Below, piece by piece: positions 55,166 to 63,952 of a DNA stretch of 64,000 nt. Numbering within the stretch: the stretch's first letter is position 1; the number at the start of each line of letters is the position of its first letter. The position numbers and the translations under genes are program-made. Source of the stretch: Lewinellaceae bacterium (GTDB lineage Bacteria; Bacteroidota; Bacteroidia; Chitinophagales; Saprospiraceae); NCBI GenBank assembly GCA_020636355.1, contig JACJYB010000009.1, positions 110,999 through 174,998 on the forward strand. The letters run 5' to 3'. Below the pieces are notes generated by a model. That model made no database searches. It saw only the letters and a program-made list of their open reading frames with translations, and was not told the origin of the DNA.

Positions 55166-55258
55166 ATTAGAGATTTGAGAAGTCAGATTTGAGATTTGAG
55201 ACTTCCGATGTAGCAGAAAAATCTAAAATCTAAAATCCCCAAATCTAAAATCTAACTG
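55166..55258. repeat. AGATTTGA heptamer run and inverted AATCTAAA run between convergent genes
   Basis: GAGATTTGAG-type repeats on the left and AATCTAAAATCTAAAATC repeats on the right are complementary and could pair as a long imperfect hairpin. They lie between the stops of the protease and beta-helix genes, where a two-way terminator would be expected. Confidence 0.5.
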
Positions 55259-55265
55259 CGCTCTC

Positions 55266-56759
55266 CTAATTCCTTATCCACCCTGCTGACACATGTCCCT
55301 GTAGGTCACGGATCTGGTAACCAAAATAAAGCGGTGATGCCTGTGGTACAGACCAGGAAAATGTACCCGTGCCTATAGCGTGCTGAAAGCACCAGGAGCG
55401 TCCGTTCTGGTCAAATACATGAAGAATGGAACCTACCGGTATGTTTAGCCAGGAGATGACTCCTTGCTCCCGCATTACGATGAGTTCAGGGATCTCTGCC
55501 CGATGGCGGGCACTGGATGAAGCGGCTGATTCATAACATCCTGCATCCGGGGCCATACCCAGTGGACGGGCATTTCCTTCAAGATCGTGGTCATTTGCAT
55601 AGGCCGGATCTCCGGCATCGATGGCTTTGGAGGTTGCCGATAGATGATAATCACCTCCGACAGCATTCACAAATAACTCATCTGTGGATGTGGCCAGCCG
55701 GCTGTGCTTATCAAAACCCAGCACCTGCCATTCAAACAAGCTGACCTGGCTATCGCCCGCTTCATCGCTCATGGCGTCGACTACGACATTGTAATCGGAC
55801 CGCAGGTTTGGAAACGATTCCCGGGATACCGCGATAGCTCCACGGAACGAATGCTTATTGAACAATATGTTATTCGCAATGGTGGCCCCGGTAGCCCCAT
55901 CGTTGAGCAGTATGCACCAACGGCCATCACTAGCCTGGACAATGGTGTTGTGATAAATCAATGCTCCGGACGATGGGCCGCCGCCATCAATGGTAAATAA
56001 GGCAATGCCGGTGGCGTGGTTCTCGTAAATCAGGTTGTTGAATATTTCAGCACCCTGAACGCCATCCAGATTGATCGCCGCACCACCCGCAGTACCGTTT
56101 CCGTAAAGGATATTGCCGTAGATTTTGGGATTGGTGCTGATTCCGTCGCCACCCTGGCTGGCGTCTGCGTTGATCTGGATGCCGGAGGCATTGTTGCCGA
56201 AGCAGGTATTGTAACGGATGATGGACCGGTCGCTGCTGTTGGATACGTAGATGCCGTGTTCATCCTTGGAGCCGGTGCAGGTATTGTGTTCCAGGAGCAG
56301 GTCGTCGGTAAAACCGGTAAAGATGCCGCGTTCAAAATTATTGCTGCAAATGCAGTTGCGGACCGTGCAGTGGTCGGAGAGGGCAAGCCGGATGCCATTA
56401 CGGGGTTGGTCCATGACACGAAACCCTTCCAGAATGATGTAGTCGGCATTCTCGATGTTGATGCCATCGTCGGTTTCGCTGTTCGGTTGATTGATGATGA
56501 CCGATTCACCGTCGGCCCGGAAAGTGATGGGCAACTGTGCTGTCCCGGAAGTGCGCAGATCAAACCCGGCGTAGGTTCCGTCGCCCACCAGAACGATGTC
56601 CCCGGGCTGGATTTCGTCGGCGGCATGCTGTAAGGTACGCCAGGCGCTCTCCGGGGCGGTTCCATCCAGATTGTCGTTACCATTTTGATGAACATAATAG
56701 GCAGTGGCTGAAACGGTATGGGCGAAGCAGAGGAATGTCCAGAGTATCAGTGTTCTCAT
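55266..56759 (-). CDS. secreted right-handed beta-helix repeat protein
   Basis: 497 aa with a signal peptide (MRTLILWTFLCFAHTVSA). Opens with the DUF1565/pectate-lyase-like start YYVHQNGNDNLDGTAPESAWRTLQHAA, then about ten beta-helix rungs from residue 80 to 330 (YIILEGFRV; CTVRNCICSNNFERGIFTG; LLLEHNTCTG; IIRYNTCFGNNASGI). A short C-terminal domain (SILHVFDQNGRSWCFQH) follows; it is not a typical T9SS tail. Such proteins bind or cleave polysaccharides. No catalytic residues can be assigned. Confidence 0.85.
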   Translation of the reverse strand: MRTLILWTFLCFAHTVSATAYYVHQNGNDNLDGTAPESAWRTLQHAADEIQPGDIVLVGDGTYAGFDLRTSGTAQLPITFRADGESVIINQPNSETDDGINIENADYIILEGFRVMDQPRNGIRLALSDHCTVRNCICSNNFERGIFTGFTDDLLLEHNTCTGSKDEHGIYVSNSSDRSIIRYNTCFGNNASGIQINADASQGGDGISTNPKIYGNILYGNGTAGGAAINLDGVQGAEIFNNLIYENHATGIALFTIDGGGPSSGALIYHNTIVQASDGRWCILLNDGATGATIANNILFNKHSFRGAIAVSRESFPNLRSDYNVVVDAMSDEAGDSQVSLFEWQVLGFDKHSRLATSTDELFVNAVGGDYHLSATSKAIDAGDPAYANDHDLEGNARPLGMAPDAGCYESAASSSARHRAEIPELIVMREQGVISWLNIPVGSILHVFDQNGRSWCFQHAIGTGTFSWSVPQASPLYFGYQIRDLQGHVSAGWIRN

Positions 56760-56874
56760 CGTATTGATTTTGGATTTGGACAGAGTGCTTCAGGACATGC
56801 GGGAATGTATTAAGAACGATGAGATGGTATCGTGCGGTATATCGGGACGGTGATTTAACGAAAAAGGTGTCGGA

Positions 56875-57160
56875 TTTAAGATTAATTGATTTGAGATTTC
56901 AGATTCAGGGACATCCCGACTCCTTTCAAACATATATACAGATAAACAACATTACAATTTAATAAGCTCGGACACCCTGAGCATTTAAGATTAATTGATT
57001 TGAGATTTGAGATTTATCTCCTTCAAACATATATACAGATAAACAACACTACAATTTTAATAGGCACTGACACCCTGGGGATTTAAGATTAATTGATTTA
57101 AGATTTGAGATTTATCTCCTTCATACAGATCTACAGATTAACAACACTACAATTCCAACC
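56875..57160. repeat. tandem ~100-bp repeat, nearly three copies
   Basis: Units starting TTTAAGATTAATTGATTT at 56875, 56984 and 57082 (spacings 109 and 98). Each contains AGATTTGA-type heptamers, CATATATACAGATAAACAAC (altered in the third copy) and ACACCCTG-like ends. No ORF. It is the first half of a 638-bp gap between divergent genes. Confidence 0.8.
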
Positions 57161-57305
57161 TCACAACCCCATAAGACCACAAAACCACAACCCCTCAAAA
57201 CCACAATCCCACAAAACCACAACCCCATAAGACCACAACTCCACAAAACCACAATCCCACAAAACCACAACCCACAAAACCACAAAACCACAACCCCACA
57301 AAACC
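57160..57305. repeat. C/A-only simple repeat (ACCACAAA-type)
   Basis: About 145 bp of imperfect ACCACAAA/CCCCACAA units, with almost no G on this strand, ending 93 bp before the GH92 start. A similar tract precedes the PerM-type gene at 62.4 kb. The remaining 57306-57397 should hold the promoter; TATCTTTA near 57369 is a weak -7 candidate. Confidence 0.75.
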
Positions 57306-57397
57306 AATATTACCCCTGCACCTTCGAACAACTACACAAAACAGCTCATCTACAGTTCCCTATTCCGTATCTTTATTGTCCATCCAAAACATAAACA

Positions 57398-59629
57398 ATG
57401 ACCCGACTGATTCTCCCGGTACTCCTGCTGATCACCATAGGTTGTAAGCAGAATCCTCCCGTCCTGGATGTGCTTGACCATGTGGATCCAATGATCGGGA
57501 CCGGCTTTCACGGGCATACGTATCCCGGAGTTACCTTGCCTTTTGGCGCGGTCCAGCTAAGTCCCGATACCCGCATCAACGGTTGGGATGCCTGCAGCGG
57601 TTATCATGCATCCGATACCACCATCCTCGGCTTTTCACACACCCATCTCAGTGGGACCGGCATTGGTGACCTGGGGGATGTACTTATATTGCCCTATTCC
57701 AACGACCCTGCAATGGCCCCTGTCGCCACCTTTCGTCATGAAAATGAGACAGCACGCGCCGGCTATTACCGGGTCCGCTTTGACAATTATCCGGTCACTG
57801 CCGAACTGACCACTACAGAGCATGTAGGCTACCATCGTTATACCTGGGACAAAGGAGTGACACCGCACATTTTGTTGGACCTGAGTCACTCCCTGCATGA
57901 GATGTGGGGAAGGAAGAGCGTCGCGGATAGGATCGAACTGGTTGATGCGCAGACAATCCGGGGGATGCGTCAATCCACAGGATGGGCACAAGATGAAAAA
58001 TGTTATTTCTATTTGCATAGCAGCGTGCCATTTAAAGTGATCACCGCTTACCGGGATAGCCTGGAAATTCCGGTTGAGGCAAATATGGCCGGAGCTCAAT
58101 TGTGGGCACACCTGGAGTTTGCCGATGGCGTGGATCTGGTGGAATTGCAGGTTGGCATCAGTGGCGTGGATGAAGCTGGTGCCGAAAAGAACTGGCAGGC
58201 AGAAGGCCAAAGTCCTTTTGATGCTGTACGTACTCAGGCAGAAAATGCCTGGAGGGAGGCCCTGGCCGTCGTGGAGGTCAAAGCAGCAGAACCGGTGATG
58301 AAAAACTTCTACACCGCATTATACCATACCATGCTGGCGCCACAGGAATATCAGGATGTGGACGGACGGTACCGGGGCATGGATAAGCAAATTCATCAGG
58401 CGGACGGTTTTACAAATTATACGGTCTACTCACTCTGGGATGTCTTCCGGGCCTGGTACCCATTGATGACCATTGTCCAGCCTCAGCGGGCGGGCGCCTG
58501 GGCTCAAAACCTGGTCCTGAAATACCAGGAAGGGGGGCTGTTGCCGAAATGGCCATTGGTGGCAAATTATACGGGCACCATGGTGGGCTACCCGGCAGCG
58601 GCTGTTCTGGCCGATGCCATGACCAAAGATCTGTCTGGTATAGATTGGAATCAAGCCCTGGAGGCATTACAGATCGCTTCAACCTACCATCCGGAACGAT
58701 TGGCCAATATCCCGGAATCGGGTGCGAGGGGTGTGATGTCCAAGCACATTCACTTTATCGAAAAGAATCAGTTTGTCCCGGTTGATTCCGTGGGTGAGTC
58801 GGTCTCCTACGGGTTAGAGTGCGCCTATTACGACTGGTGCATTGCTCAGGTAGCGCATAAACTGGGGCGGGACTCCCTGGCGGCGGTTTACGACCAGCGC
58901 GCCAAATATTACCAGTTGTATTTTGACCCTCAGACTGGATTCATGCGCGGTAAACTGTCCAATGGCCAATGGCGGGTTCCGTTTAGTCCTCGCTATTCCC
59001 AGCACGATCAGGGTGATTTCACTGAGGGCAATGCCTGGCAGTGGTCCTGGTTTGTACCCCATGATGTGCAGGCCTATGCGCAATTGATGGGAGGAGACCA
59101 GGTATTCATAAACAAGCTGGATTCGCTGTTTTCGGTGAGTTCGGAGATTGAAGGTGCCAATGCCTCCGCGGATATCACCGGTCTGATCGGGCAGTATGCC
59201 CATGGCAATGAACCCAGTCATCACATCGCCTACCTGTATGATTACCTCGGTCAACCGTGGAAAACCCAGGAGATTGTCGATACCATCCTGACCACTTTGT
59301 ATGCACCGACCCTTGATGGCATTGTAGGGAATGAAGATTGCGGACAGATGAGTGCCTGGTACGTGCTGAGCACTCTGGGGTTTTATCAGGTATGTCCGGG
59401 AGATCCGGTTTATGCGATTGGCCGCCCCCTGGTGGATGAGGCGACAATCCATTTACACGAAGGAAAGACATTCCACATCGTGGCGAAGAATAATAACCTG
59501 CAGAATAAATACATTCAATCGGCTACCCTGAATGGGAAGCCACTGGAAGAGATGTTCTTCAGTCATCTGGAATTGATGAATGGCGGCGAATTGGTCTTTG
59601 AGATGAGCCATGAACCTAAAATGGAATAG
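57398..59629 (+). CDS. GH92 family alpha-mannosidase, lipoprotein
   Basis: 743 aa. A lipoprotein signal with Cys16 in LLLITIGC anchors it to the membrane. The GH92 N-terminal motif is VDPMIGTGFHGHTYPGVTLPFGAVQLSPDTR-like, and the catalytic half carries TEGNAWQWSWFVPHD and NEDCGQMSAWYVLSTLGFYQV near residues 645-665. These calcium-dependent enzymes remove alpha-1,2 (and related) mannose from glycans by inversion. A single GH92 gene without SusC/SusD partners suggests a scavenging rather than a full polysaccharide utilisation locus. Confidence 0.95.
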   Translation: MTRLILPVLLLITIGCKQNPPVLDVLDHVDPMIGTGFHGHTYPGVTLPFGAVQLSPDTRINGWDACSGYHASDTTILGFSHTHLSGTGIGDLGDVLILPYSNDPAMAPVATFRHENETARAGYYRVRFDNYPVTAELTTTEHVGYHRYTWDKGVTPHILLDLSHSLHEMWGRKSVADRIELVDAQTIRGMRQSTGWAQDEKCYFYLHSSVPFKVITAYRDSLEIPVEANMAGAQLWAHLEFADGVDLVELQVGISGVDEAGAEKNWQAEGQSPFDAVRTQAENAWREALAVVEVKAAEPVMKNFYTALYHTMLAPQEYQDVDGRYRGMDKQIHQADGFTNYTVYSLWDVFRAWYPLMTIVQPQRAGAWAQNLVLKYQEGGLLPKWPLVANYTGTMVGYPAAAVLADAMTKDLSGIDWNQALEALQIASTYHPERLANIPESGARGVMSKHIHFIEKNQFVPVDSVGESVSYGLECAYYDWCIAQVAHKLGRDSLAAVYDQRAKYYQLYFDPQTGFMRGKLSNGQWRVPFSPRYSQHDQGDFTEGNAWQWSWFVPHDVQAYAQLMGGDQVFINKLDSLFSVSSEIEGANASADITGLIGQYAHGNEPSHHIAYLYDYLGQPWKTQEIVDTILTTLYAPTLDGIVGNEDCGQMSAWYVLSTLGFYQVCPGDPVYAIGRPLVDEATIHLHEGKTFHIVAKNNNLQNKYIQSATLNGKPLEEMFFSHLELMNGGELVFEMSHEPKME

Positions 59630-59639
59630 TCTAATGTCT

Positions 59640-60055
59640 TCATTGTTCGCCTGTTGCCGTAAATTTCATCCAAGGGAAGGTGACGGGAATGATCATGGGA
59701 TCATGGGATCTCTCCACTCCCTTCGGTCGGTCGAGATGACAGAGTGCGAGTGGGTCGGTCGAGATGACGAAGAGAGAGGGAGTCTGCCGATGTGATGTTT
59801 TGAAGTAGTTAGTCGGGATGAAAATATAAAAGCAAGTCGGTCGTGATGACGAAGAGGGAAGGAGGAGGTGGTCGATGTGATGGTGTGAATAAGTTAGTCG
59901 GGATTACAATATAAAAGTAAGTTGGTGAGGAAACTAGGAGAGAGGACGTTGATCGACATGACAGGGAGATATCAAGTCGGTCGGGATGATAAGATGTGAA
60001 GAAGTTGATCAGGAGGATACTAGATAGGAATTCCTGCAAGTAATTATAAATCGGC
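59640..60055. repeat. degenerate GGTCGAGATGAC-type repeats in a 426-bp gap
   Basis: Between the GH92 and CotH genes the sequence repeats variants of GTCGGTCGAGATGACGAAGAG and TAGTCGGGATxAxAATATAAAAG at irregular spacing. There is no ORF with coding character on either strand. The segments resemble the interior of the intergenic elements at 20.3 and 39.6 kb (GTCATTTCGAC in the other orientation). Confidence 0.55.
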
Positions 60056-62107
60056 TTAAAACTTGACCAATTTCTTTATTATCAGGTGATCCGACTCTGT
60101 TTTGAGCTTAACCCAATAAACACCACCAGGTATTCCTTCGAGTGAAAGGGAATCTTCGGAACTTCCGGAAAATTCCTGATGGAGCAGCGTTCGACCGGTC
60201 AAATCCAATACCTGCACGGTACGGATGGGAATTGCCGGGCTGAAAATCATCAAAATTTTATTGGCCGGATTCGGAAACAACATTATTCCGGCATCTTCAG
60301 TAAATTCAGTTAGCGCACTTACAGGACCGCTGGAGGCTTCCCAGTTTTCCGCCAGATTATTATCGGCAGAGGGATCGATCAATTGCAGGTAGGGACCGTC
60401 TCCATCGGCTTCTTCCGGCCAGGGATCGGAATCATAATAATGCACCTCGTCGATTTGATTACCAAACGCATCCACCAATACCAGATCAAAAGACTTGTTG
60501 GACAAATTCCGGGCATATGCGCCAAATGGCTGAAAGCCATAATAAGCGGTAAATGCATCCGCATTACTGGCCAGATAAATGATTTCTCCGGGAGCCAGCA
60601 TAGCACCGGCTGGGAAGACATAACTCATCCCGAGATTTTGAAAATAGACGCCGGTGAGGTCTGCCGGCTGTACATCCTGATTGGTGATAGCGATAAATTC
60701 CAGATCGTCGCCATCCACTTCACCGGCATCGTCCGGATGATAATGGATGCGGGAAATGACCAGGTTCGGTAGTTGGTGATCCAGACAGGGTCCGGTGTCG
60801 GCCAGGCGTTCGTCCATCCAGTCTATGCGTGCCTGTAACCAGGACTTCATGGCAGCTTGCTGGTCGAGCCAGGTTTCGACGGTGTGCCAACGGGCTTGTT
60901 CCCGGGCCTGAGCTTCTGTGATCACAGCTGAAAGGCTGTCAATATGTGCCTGGATGACATCTATGTTCAAGGCGCCACCGGGGCTGGTCAGCGATTGCCA
61001 ACGCTCAGACAGGTAACAGTGAAATGCCGGATCATCATACAGGTTTTTCCAGAAAAACGGACCGGTGTTATCTCCGTTGTCAAACTGCCAGACATTAGTA
61101 TGGCTGCGATCCAGGTTCCAGAAGAACAAATCATTGCCAAAGGTCAGGTTAAAGTCCCACACGGGACCAGCCCGTAATTTTCCCAGCCGGTCTTTATGAT
61201 AAAAGGTACTGAACGTGTAGCCGTCGACATTTGCCGTTAGTTCATTGATCAGCAGGAAGTCGATAAAACTGGGTACATCAATGATGGCAGGATAACCATC
61301 TTCCGCGCTAGCATTATGGGCGTTGCTGGTAGTGTGTAAAGTTAAAAACTGATTTTTGATGTAATCATTTTGCTGGGACCGGATGTCCTCCGGTTTAGGT
61401 GATTCATGGATGAAACCTATCCCGTTTCCGGTTGAAGAGCCCATACTCCAGGCGATGGGATCACCGCCGGTCGTTTTGTCGGCTTTAGTAATGTACCCTC
61501 CGGTCACATTCGGGTACTCCACATCTTCTTCGTCCATCTTTAGGATGTTGACCCTTCCGTCGTCCACCTTGATTTTTTCCAAGAGAAGATAGACTCCTTT
61601 GTAGTCGTTGTTGATGATCACTTCACAATAGTGTCCCCTGGGTGCATATTGCCCCATAGCACGGGCCAGGTCGTAGGAAAGGATATCCCTTACCATAGAA
61701 GAATCGAAAGCCAGCCCATTAAGCACCCAATCGTTTTCTTTGGGCATGCCGAGCAATTCAACATTATTGTTTGAGTCATCATCGTTCTTCAGGGTGGTAA
61801 GACCATAGGCCTTTTTTGGCAGTGTCTGGGAGGAAGAGCCGCGGATTTCGATTTTAATGCGGCCATCGTAATTCAGGTATTGTTCTTCCGCCTGATCCGT
61901 AAGCCAGTTCCGGGTGCCGTCTTCATGAAAGATGATCTTCATGGATCCCAGGATCTTAGGCTCGTCAGGTATCTCCCGGGGCACTCCGGTTGTGGAATCG
62001 ATGTCAGTGGAGATGATGACAATGGGCAGATTGCTGCTCGTCAGGGACTGAGTCAAGCTTTGTAAGGGTAGTATTGTTGCAAGAATTACAAATAATCGAA
62101 AGTCCAT
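60056..62107 (-). CDS. CotH kinase-family protein with lamin-tail domain and T9SS sorting domain
   Basis: 683 aa, signal peptide about 1-20. A CotH domain covers about residues 30-400: EIRGSSSQTLPKKAYGL, LLLEKIKVDDGRVNIL, DKTTGG and the metal-binding GPVWDFNLTFGN. A lamin-tail (LTD) domain occupies about 455-590 (LVISRIHYHPDDAGEVDGDDLEFIA) and a T9SS tail the last 75 residues (LFPNPANKILMIF to IKKLVKF). CotH proteins are atypical protein kinases; exported versions with LTD domains are common in Bacteroidota, role unknown. Confidence 0.92.
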   Translation of the reverse strand: MDFRLFVILATILPLQSLTQSLTSSNLPIVIISTDIDSTTGVPREIPDEPKILGSMKIIFHEDGTRNWLTDQAEEQYLNYDGRIKIEIRGSSSQTLPKKAYGLTTLKNDDDSNNNVELLGMPKENDWVLNGLAFDSSMVRDILSYDLARAMGQYAPRGHYCEVIINNDYKGVYLLLEKIKVDDGRVNILKMDEEDVEYPNVTGGYITKADKTTGGDPIAWSMGSSTGNGIGFIHESPKPEDIRSQQNDYIKNQFLTLHTTSNAHNASAEDGYPAIIDVPSFIDFLLINELTANVDGYTFSTFYHKDRLGKLRAGPVWDFNLTFGNDLFFWNLDRSHTNVWQFDNGDNTGPFFWKNLYDDPAFHCYLSERWQSLTSPGGALNIDVIQAHIDSLSAVITEAQAREQARWHTVETWLDQQAAMKSWLQARIDWMDERLADTGPCLDHQLPNLVISRIHYHPDDAGEVDGDDLEFIAITNQDVQPADLTGVYFQNLGMSYVFPAGAMLAPGEIIYLASNADAFTAYYGFQPFGAYARNLSNKSFDLVLVDAFGNQIDEVHYYDSDPWPEEADGDGPYLQLIDPSADNNLAENWEASSGPVSALTEFTEDAGIMLFPNPANKILMIFSPAIPIRTVQVLDLTGRTLLHQEFSGSSEDSLSLEGIPGGVYWVKLKTESDHLIIKKLVKF

Positions 62108-62195
62108 GATTCCTTCATATTTTAACCGTCCGTTGAAAGATAGGACTTTGGCGGGATATTGACGTTGGAGTCATGCGATGATGAAGCTTTTATCC

Positions 62196-62360
62196 GCTGG
62201 TTGAAATTTTCAATCAGTTGAGTGCCAAAGGCACGATCCATATAAAAGGGGATACGTGAAATGGGTCGTACCTACGGCACTCGGATGCCTAGAATCTTTT
62301 TTCAGCGGATTGAAATCCGCTGCTATTTTACAGTACGAGCCTACGGCTCTTATTCCTTCT
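62196..62360. repeat. REP-like cluster of short perfect hairpins
   Basis: Three perfect stem-loops in a row within the 400-bp gap before the PerM-type gene: GTGCC-AAA-GGCAC (62222-62234), CAGCGGAT-TGAA-ATCCGCTG (62303-62322) and GAGCC-TAC-GGCTC (62337-62349). The style is that of REP elements mobilised by IS200-like RAYT transposases; no transposase is in the window. Confidence 0.55.
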
Positions 62361-62397
62361 CCGGAGCAGGTTCACCATATAACCCTCTTTACCCTTC

Positions 62398-62492
62398 CCC
62401 ACAACACCAAAACACCAAAACACCACAAAACCAAAACCCCACAAAACCAAAACCCCACAAAACCACAAAACCACAAAACCACAAAACCTAAA
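62398..62492. repeat. C/A-only simple repeat (ACCACAAA/CACCAAAA)
   Basis: About 95 bp of CACCAAAA, CCCCACAA and ACCACAAA units, ending 16 bp before the ATG at 62508; same composition as 57160-57305. Confidence 0.8.
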
Positions 62493-62507
62493 TATGTATA
62501 TTCAGAC

Positions 62508-63620
62508 ATGAAATGGAATAATCGATATGCCTTCATCATCGGCGTCATTCTCTTCGTGGCGGTGGTGACTTATTTATTCAGCGATATTGTCACGTATGTG
62601 CTGATCGCGTGGGTTCTGGCGATGATCACCCAGCCGGTATACCGGTTTCTTATGGACAAATTAAAGTTGGGTCACCGGTCCTGGGGAAACTCGGTTGCGG
62701 CTTTGCTAACGATGGTAGCCCTGTTAGCTGTGATCGTATTGCTGGCGTTAATCCTGGTGCCTCCGATACTGATGCAGGCCTCCAATCTGGCGAATGTAGA
62801 CATCTATGCGGTGATCGGCCGGCTCGAGGAGCCTTTTCTGGCATTCCAGCAATGGTTGGGTCGCATGGGTATCAACTACGAAGAGGGTCTCGGTCGGCAA
62901 TCCATCACCGATACGATACAGCGTTATTTTCCTTTTGCCCGCATTGGTGACTGGGTGAGTTCTATACTAGGGGCAGCGAGCAGTTTCCTCTTTGGCTTGT
63001 TTGCTGTGGCCTTTATCCTCTTCTTTTTCCTGCGCGAAGATCGGCTGTTTATCAATTTCATCATTGCGCTCACGCCCCGCGAGTATGAATCCCGGATGGA
63101 AAGTACTGTCCTGGAGACGACCCAGTTGCTTCGTCGTTATTTTGCCGGTATCCTCCTGCAGATCACCTGCATCACCCTCATCGTATTCACCGGATTGAGC
63201 ATTTTTGGCATTAAGAATGCACTGTTGATTGGATTTTTTGCCGCCCTGATCAATGTGATCCCATATCTGGGTCCGCTGATCGGTGCGATCTTTGGTATTC
63301 TGCTTACTGCATCGACCTACATCGATCTGCCTTTTTATCCGGACCTCTTTAGCTTATTGGTTAAGGTAGCCGTTGTTTTTGCCTTCATGCAGCTCACCGA
63401 TAACATGCTATTGCAGCCGCTGATCTTCTCCAAGAGCGTACGGGCACATCCGCTGGAGATCTTTCTGGTCATTCTTTTAGGAGGCAAGGTAGGCGGTATT
63501 CTGGGTATGGTGCTGGCGATCCCGAGTTACATCGTGATCCGCGTCTTTGCCAGGGTATTTCTGAGTGAGTTCAAGATCGTGCAGAAGATAGGGGGTGGAA
63601 ATGGGAAGGTTGAGGGTTGA
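62508..63620 (+). CDS. AI-2E family (PerM/YdiK-type) transporter
   Basis: 370 aa from the ATG at 62508. The in-frame extension to 62256 is translated from the C/A repeat (PKHHKTKTPQNQNP) and is rejected. About eight transmembrane helices: two near the N-terminus, pairs around 60-90 and 145-165, and the conserved block LLIGFFAALINVIPYLGPLIGAIFG at about 240-265 followed by DNMLLQPLIFSKSVRAHPLEIFLVILLGGKVGGILGM. Family members export small molecules or ions; the substrate here cannot be read. Confidence 0.92.
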   Translation: MKWNNRYAFIIGVILFVAVVTYLFSDIVTYVLIAWVLAMITQPVYRFLMDKLKLGHRSWGNSVAALLTMVALLAVIVLLALILVPPILMQASNLANVDIYAVIGRLEEPFLAFQQWLGRMGINYEEGLGRQSITDTIQRYFPFARIGDWVSSILGAASSFLFGLFAVAFILFFFLREDRLFINFIIALTPREYESRMESTVLETTQLLRRYFAGILLQITCITLIVFTGLSIFGIKNALLIGFFAALINVIPYLGPLIGAIFGILLTASTYIDLPFYPDLFSLLVKVAVVFAFMQLTDNMLLQPLIFSKSVRAHPLEIFLVILLGGKVGGILGMVLAIPSYIVIRVFARVFLSEFKIVQKIGGGNGKVEG

Positions 63621-63640
63621 ATGTTGAATTTTGAATGGAA
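63609..63640. repeat. short TTGAATG heptamer run
   Basis: GGTTGAATGTTGAATTTTGAATGG just inside and after the PerM-type stop; the same heptamer as the elements at 20.3 and 39.6 kb. Confidence 0.5.
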
Positions 63641-63773
63641 GGAAGTGACAAACCGTGAGAATCCGAGAAGTAGTTATCTATGGATTATGGTTCCAATCTT
63701 ATCCAAGATATAATTCATCCTAGGAATTAAATTTTCAGGATTATTGGCGCTTGTCAACCATTTTTCTAACATT

Positions 63774-63952
63774 TGGCTATCCCCACGGATGTATTTGATT
63801 CAGATCTATGGGAGGCTCATCATGTGATTACCAAAAAAGAATTGGGTTATCTTCCTGAACTTCAAGATTTGTTATATAATGCAAAAAGACCGGAATTGCG
63901 TTTTGAATTTGGTGGTGAAGAAAAAGGTATGTTAGTCCAAAGGAAAATATAA
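63774..63952 (+). other. AT-rich open segment at the right edge, unresolved gene fragment
   Basis: The 380 bp after the PerM-type gene hold no complete gene. An open stretch reads AIPTDVFDSDLWEAHHVITK and RPELRFEFGGEEKGMLVQRK before a stop at about 63952, with ordered amphipathic composition but no good start. The following bases stay open in another frame to the window edge. It may be a gene broken by another one-base loss. No family recognised. Confidence 0.3.

Noticed and set aside
56016..56633. 205 aa plus-strand and 221 aa minus-strand alternative frames in the beta-helix gene
   Set aside because: The repetitive sequence keeps several frames open; only the frame with signal peptide and beta-helix rungs is coherent.
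56875..57160. Possible CRISPR array
   Set aside because: The ~100-bp units follow each other directly, with no unique spacers of constant length between short repeats, and no cas genes are present.
62256..62507. 84-residue N-terminal extension of the PerM-type protein
   Set aside because: It translates the C/A simple repeat and REP-like hairpins; the ATG at 62508 gives the normal family start.
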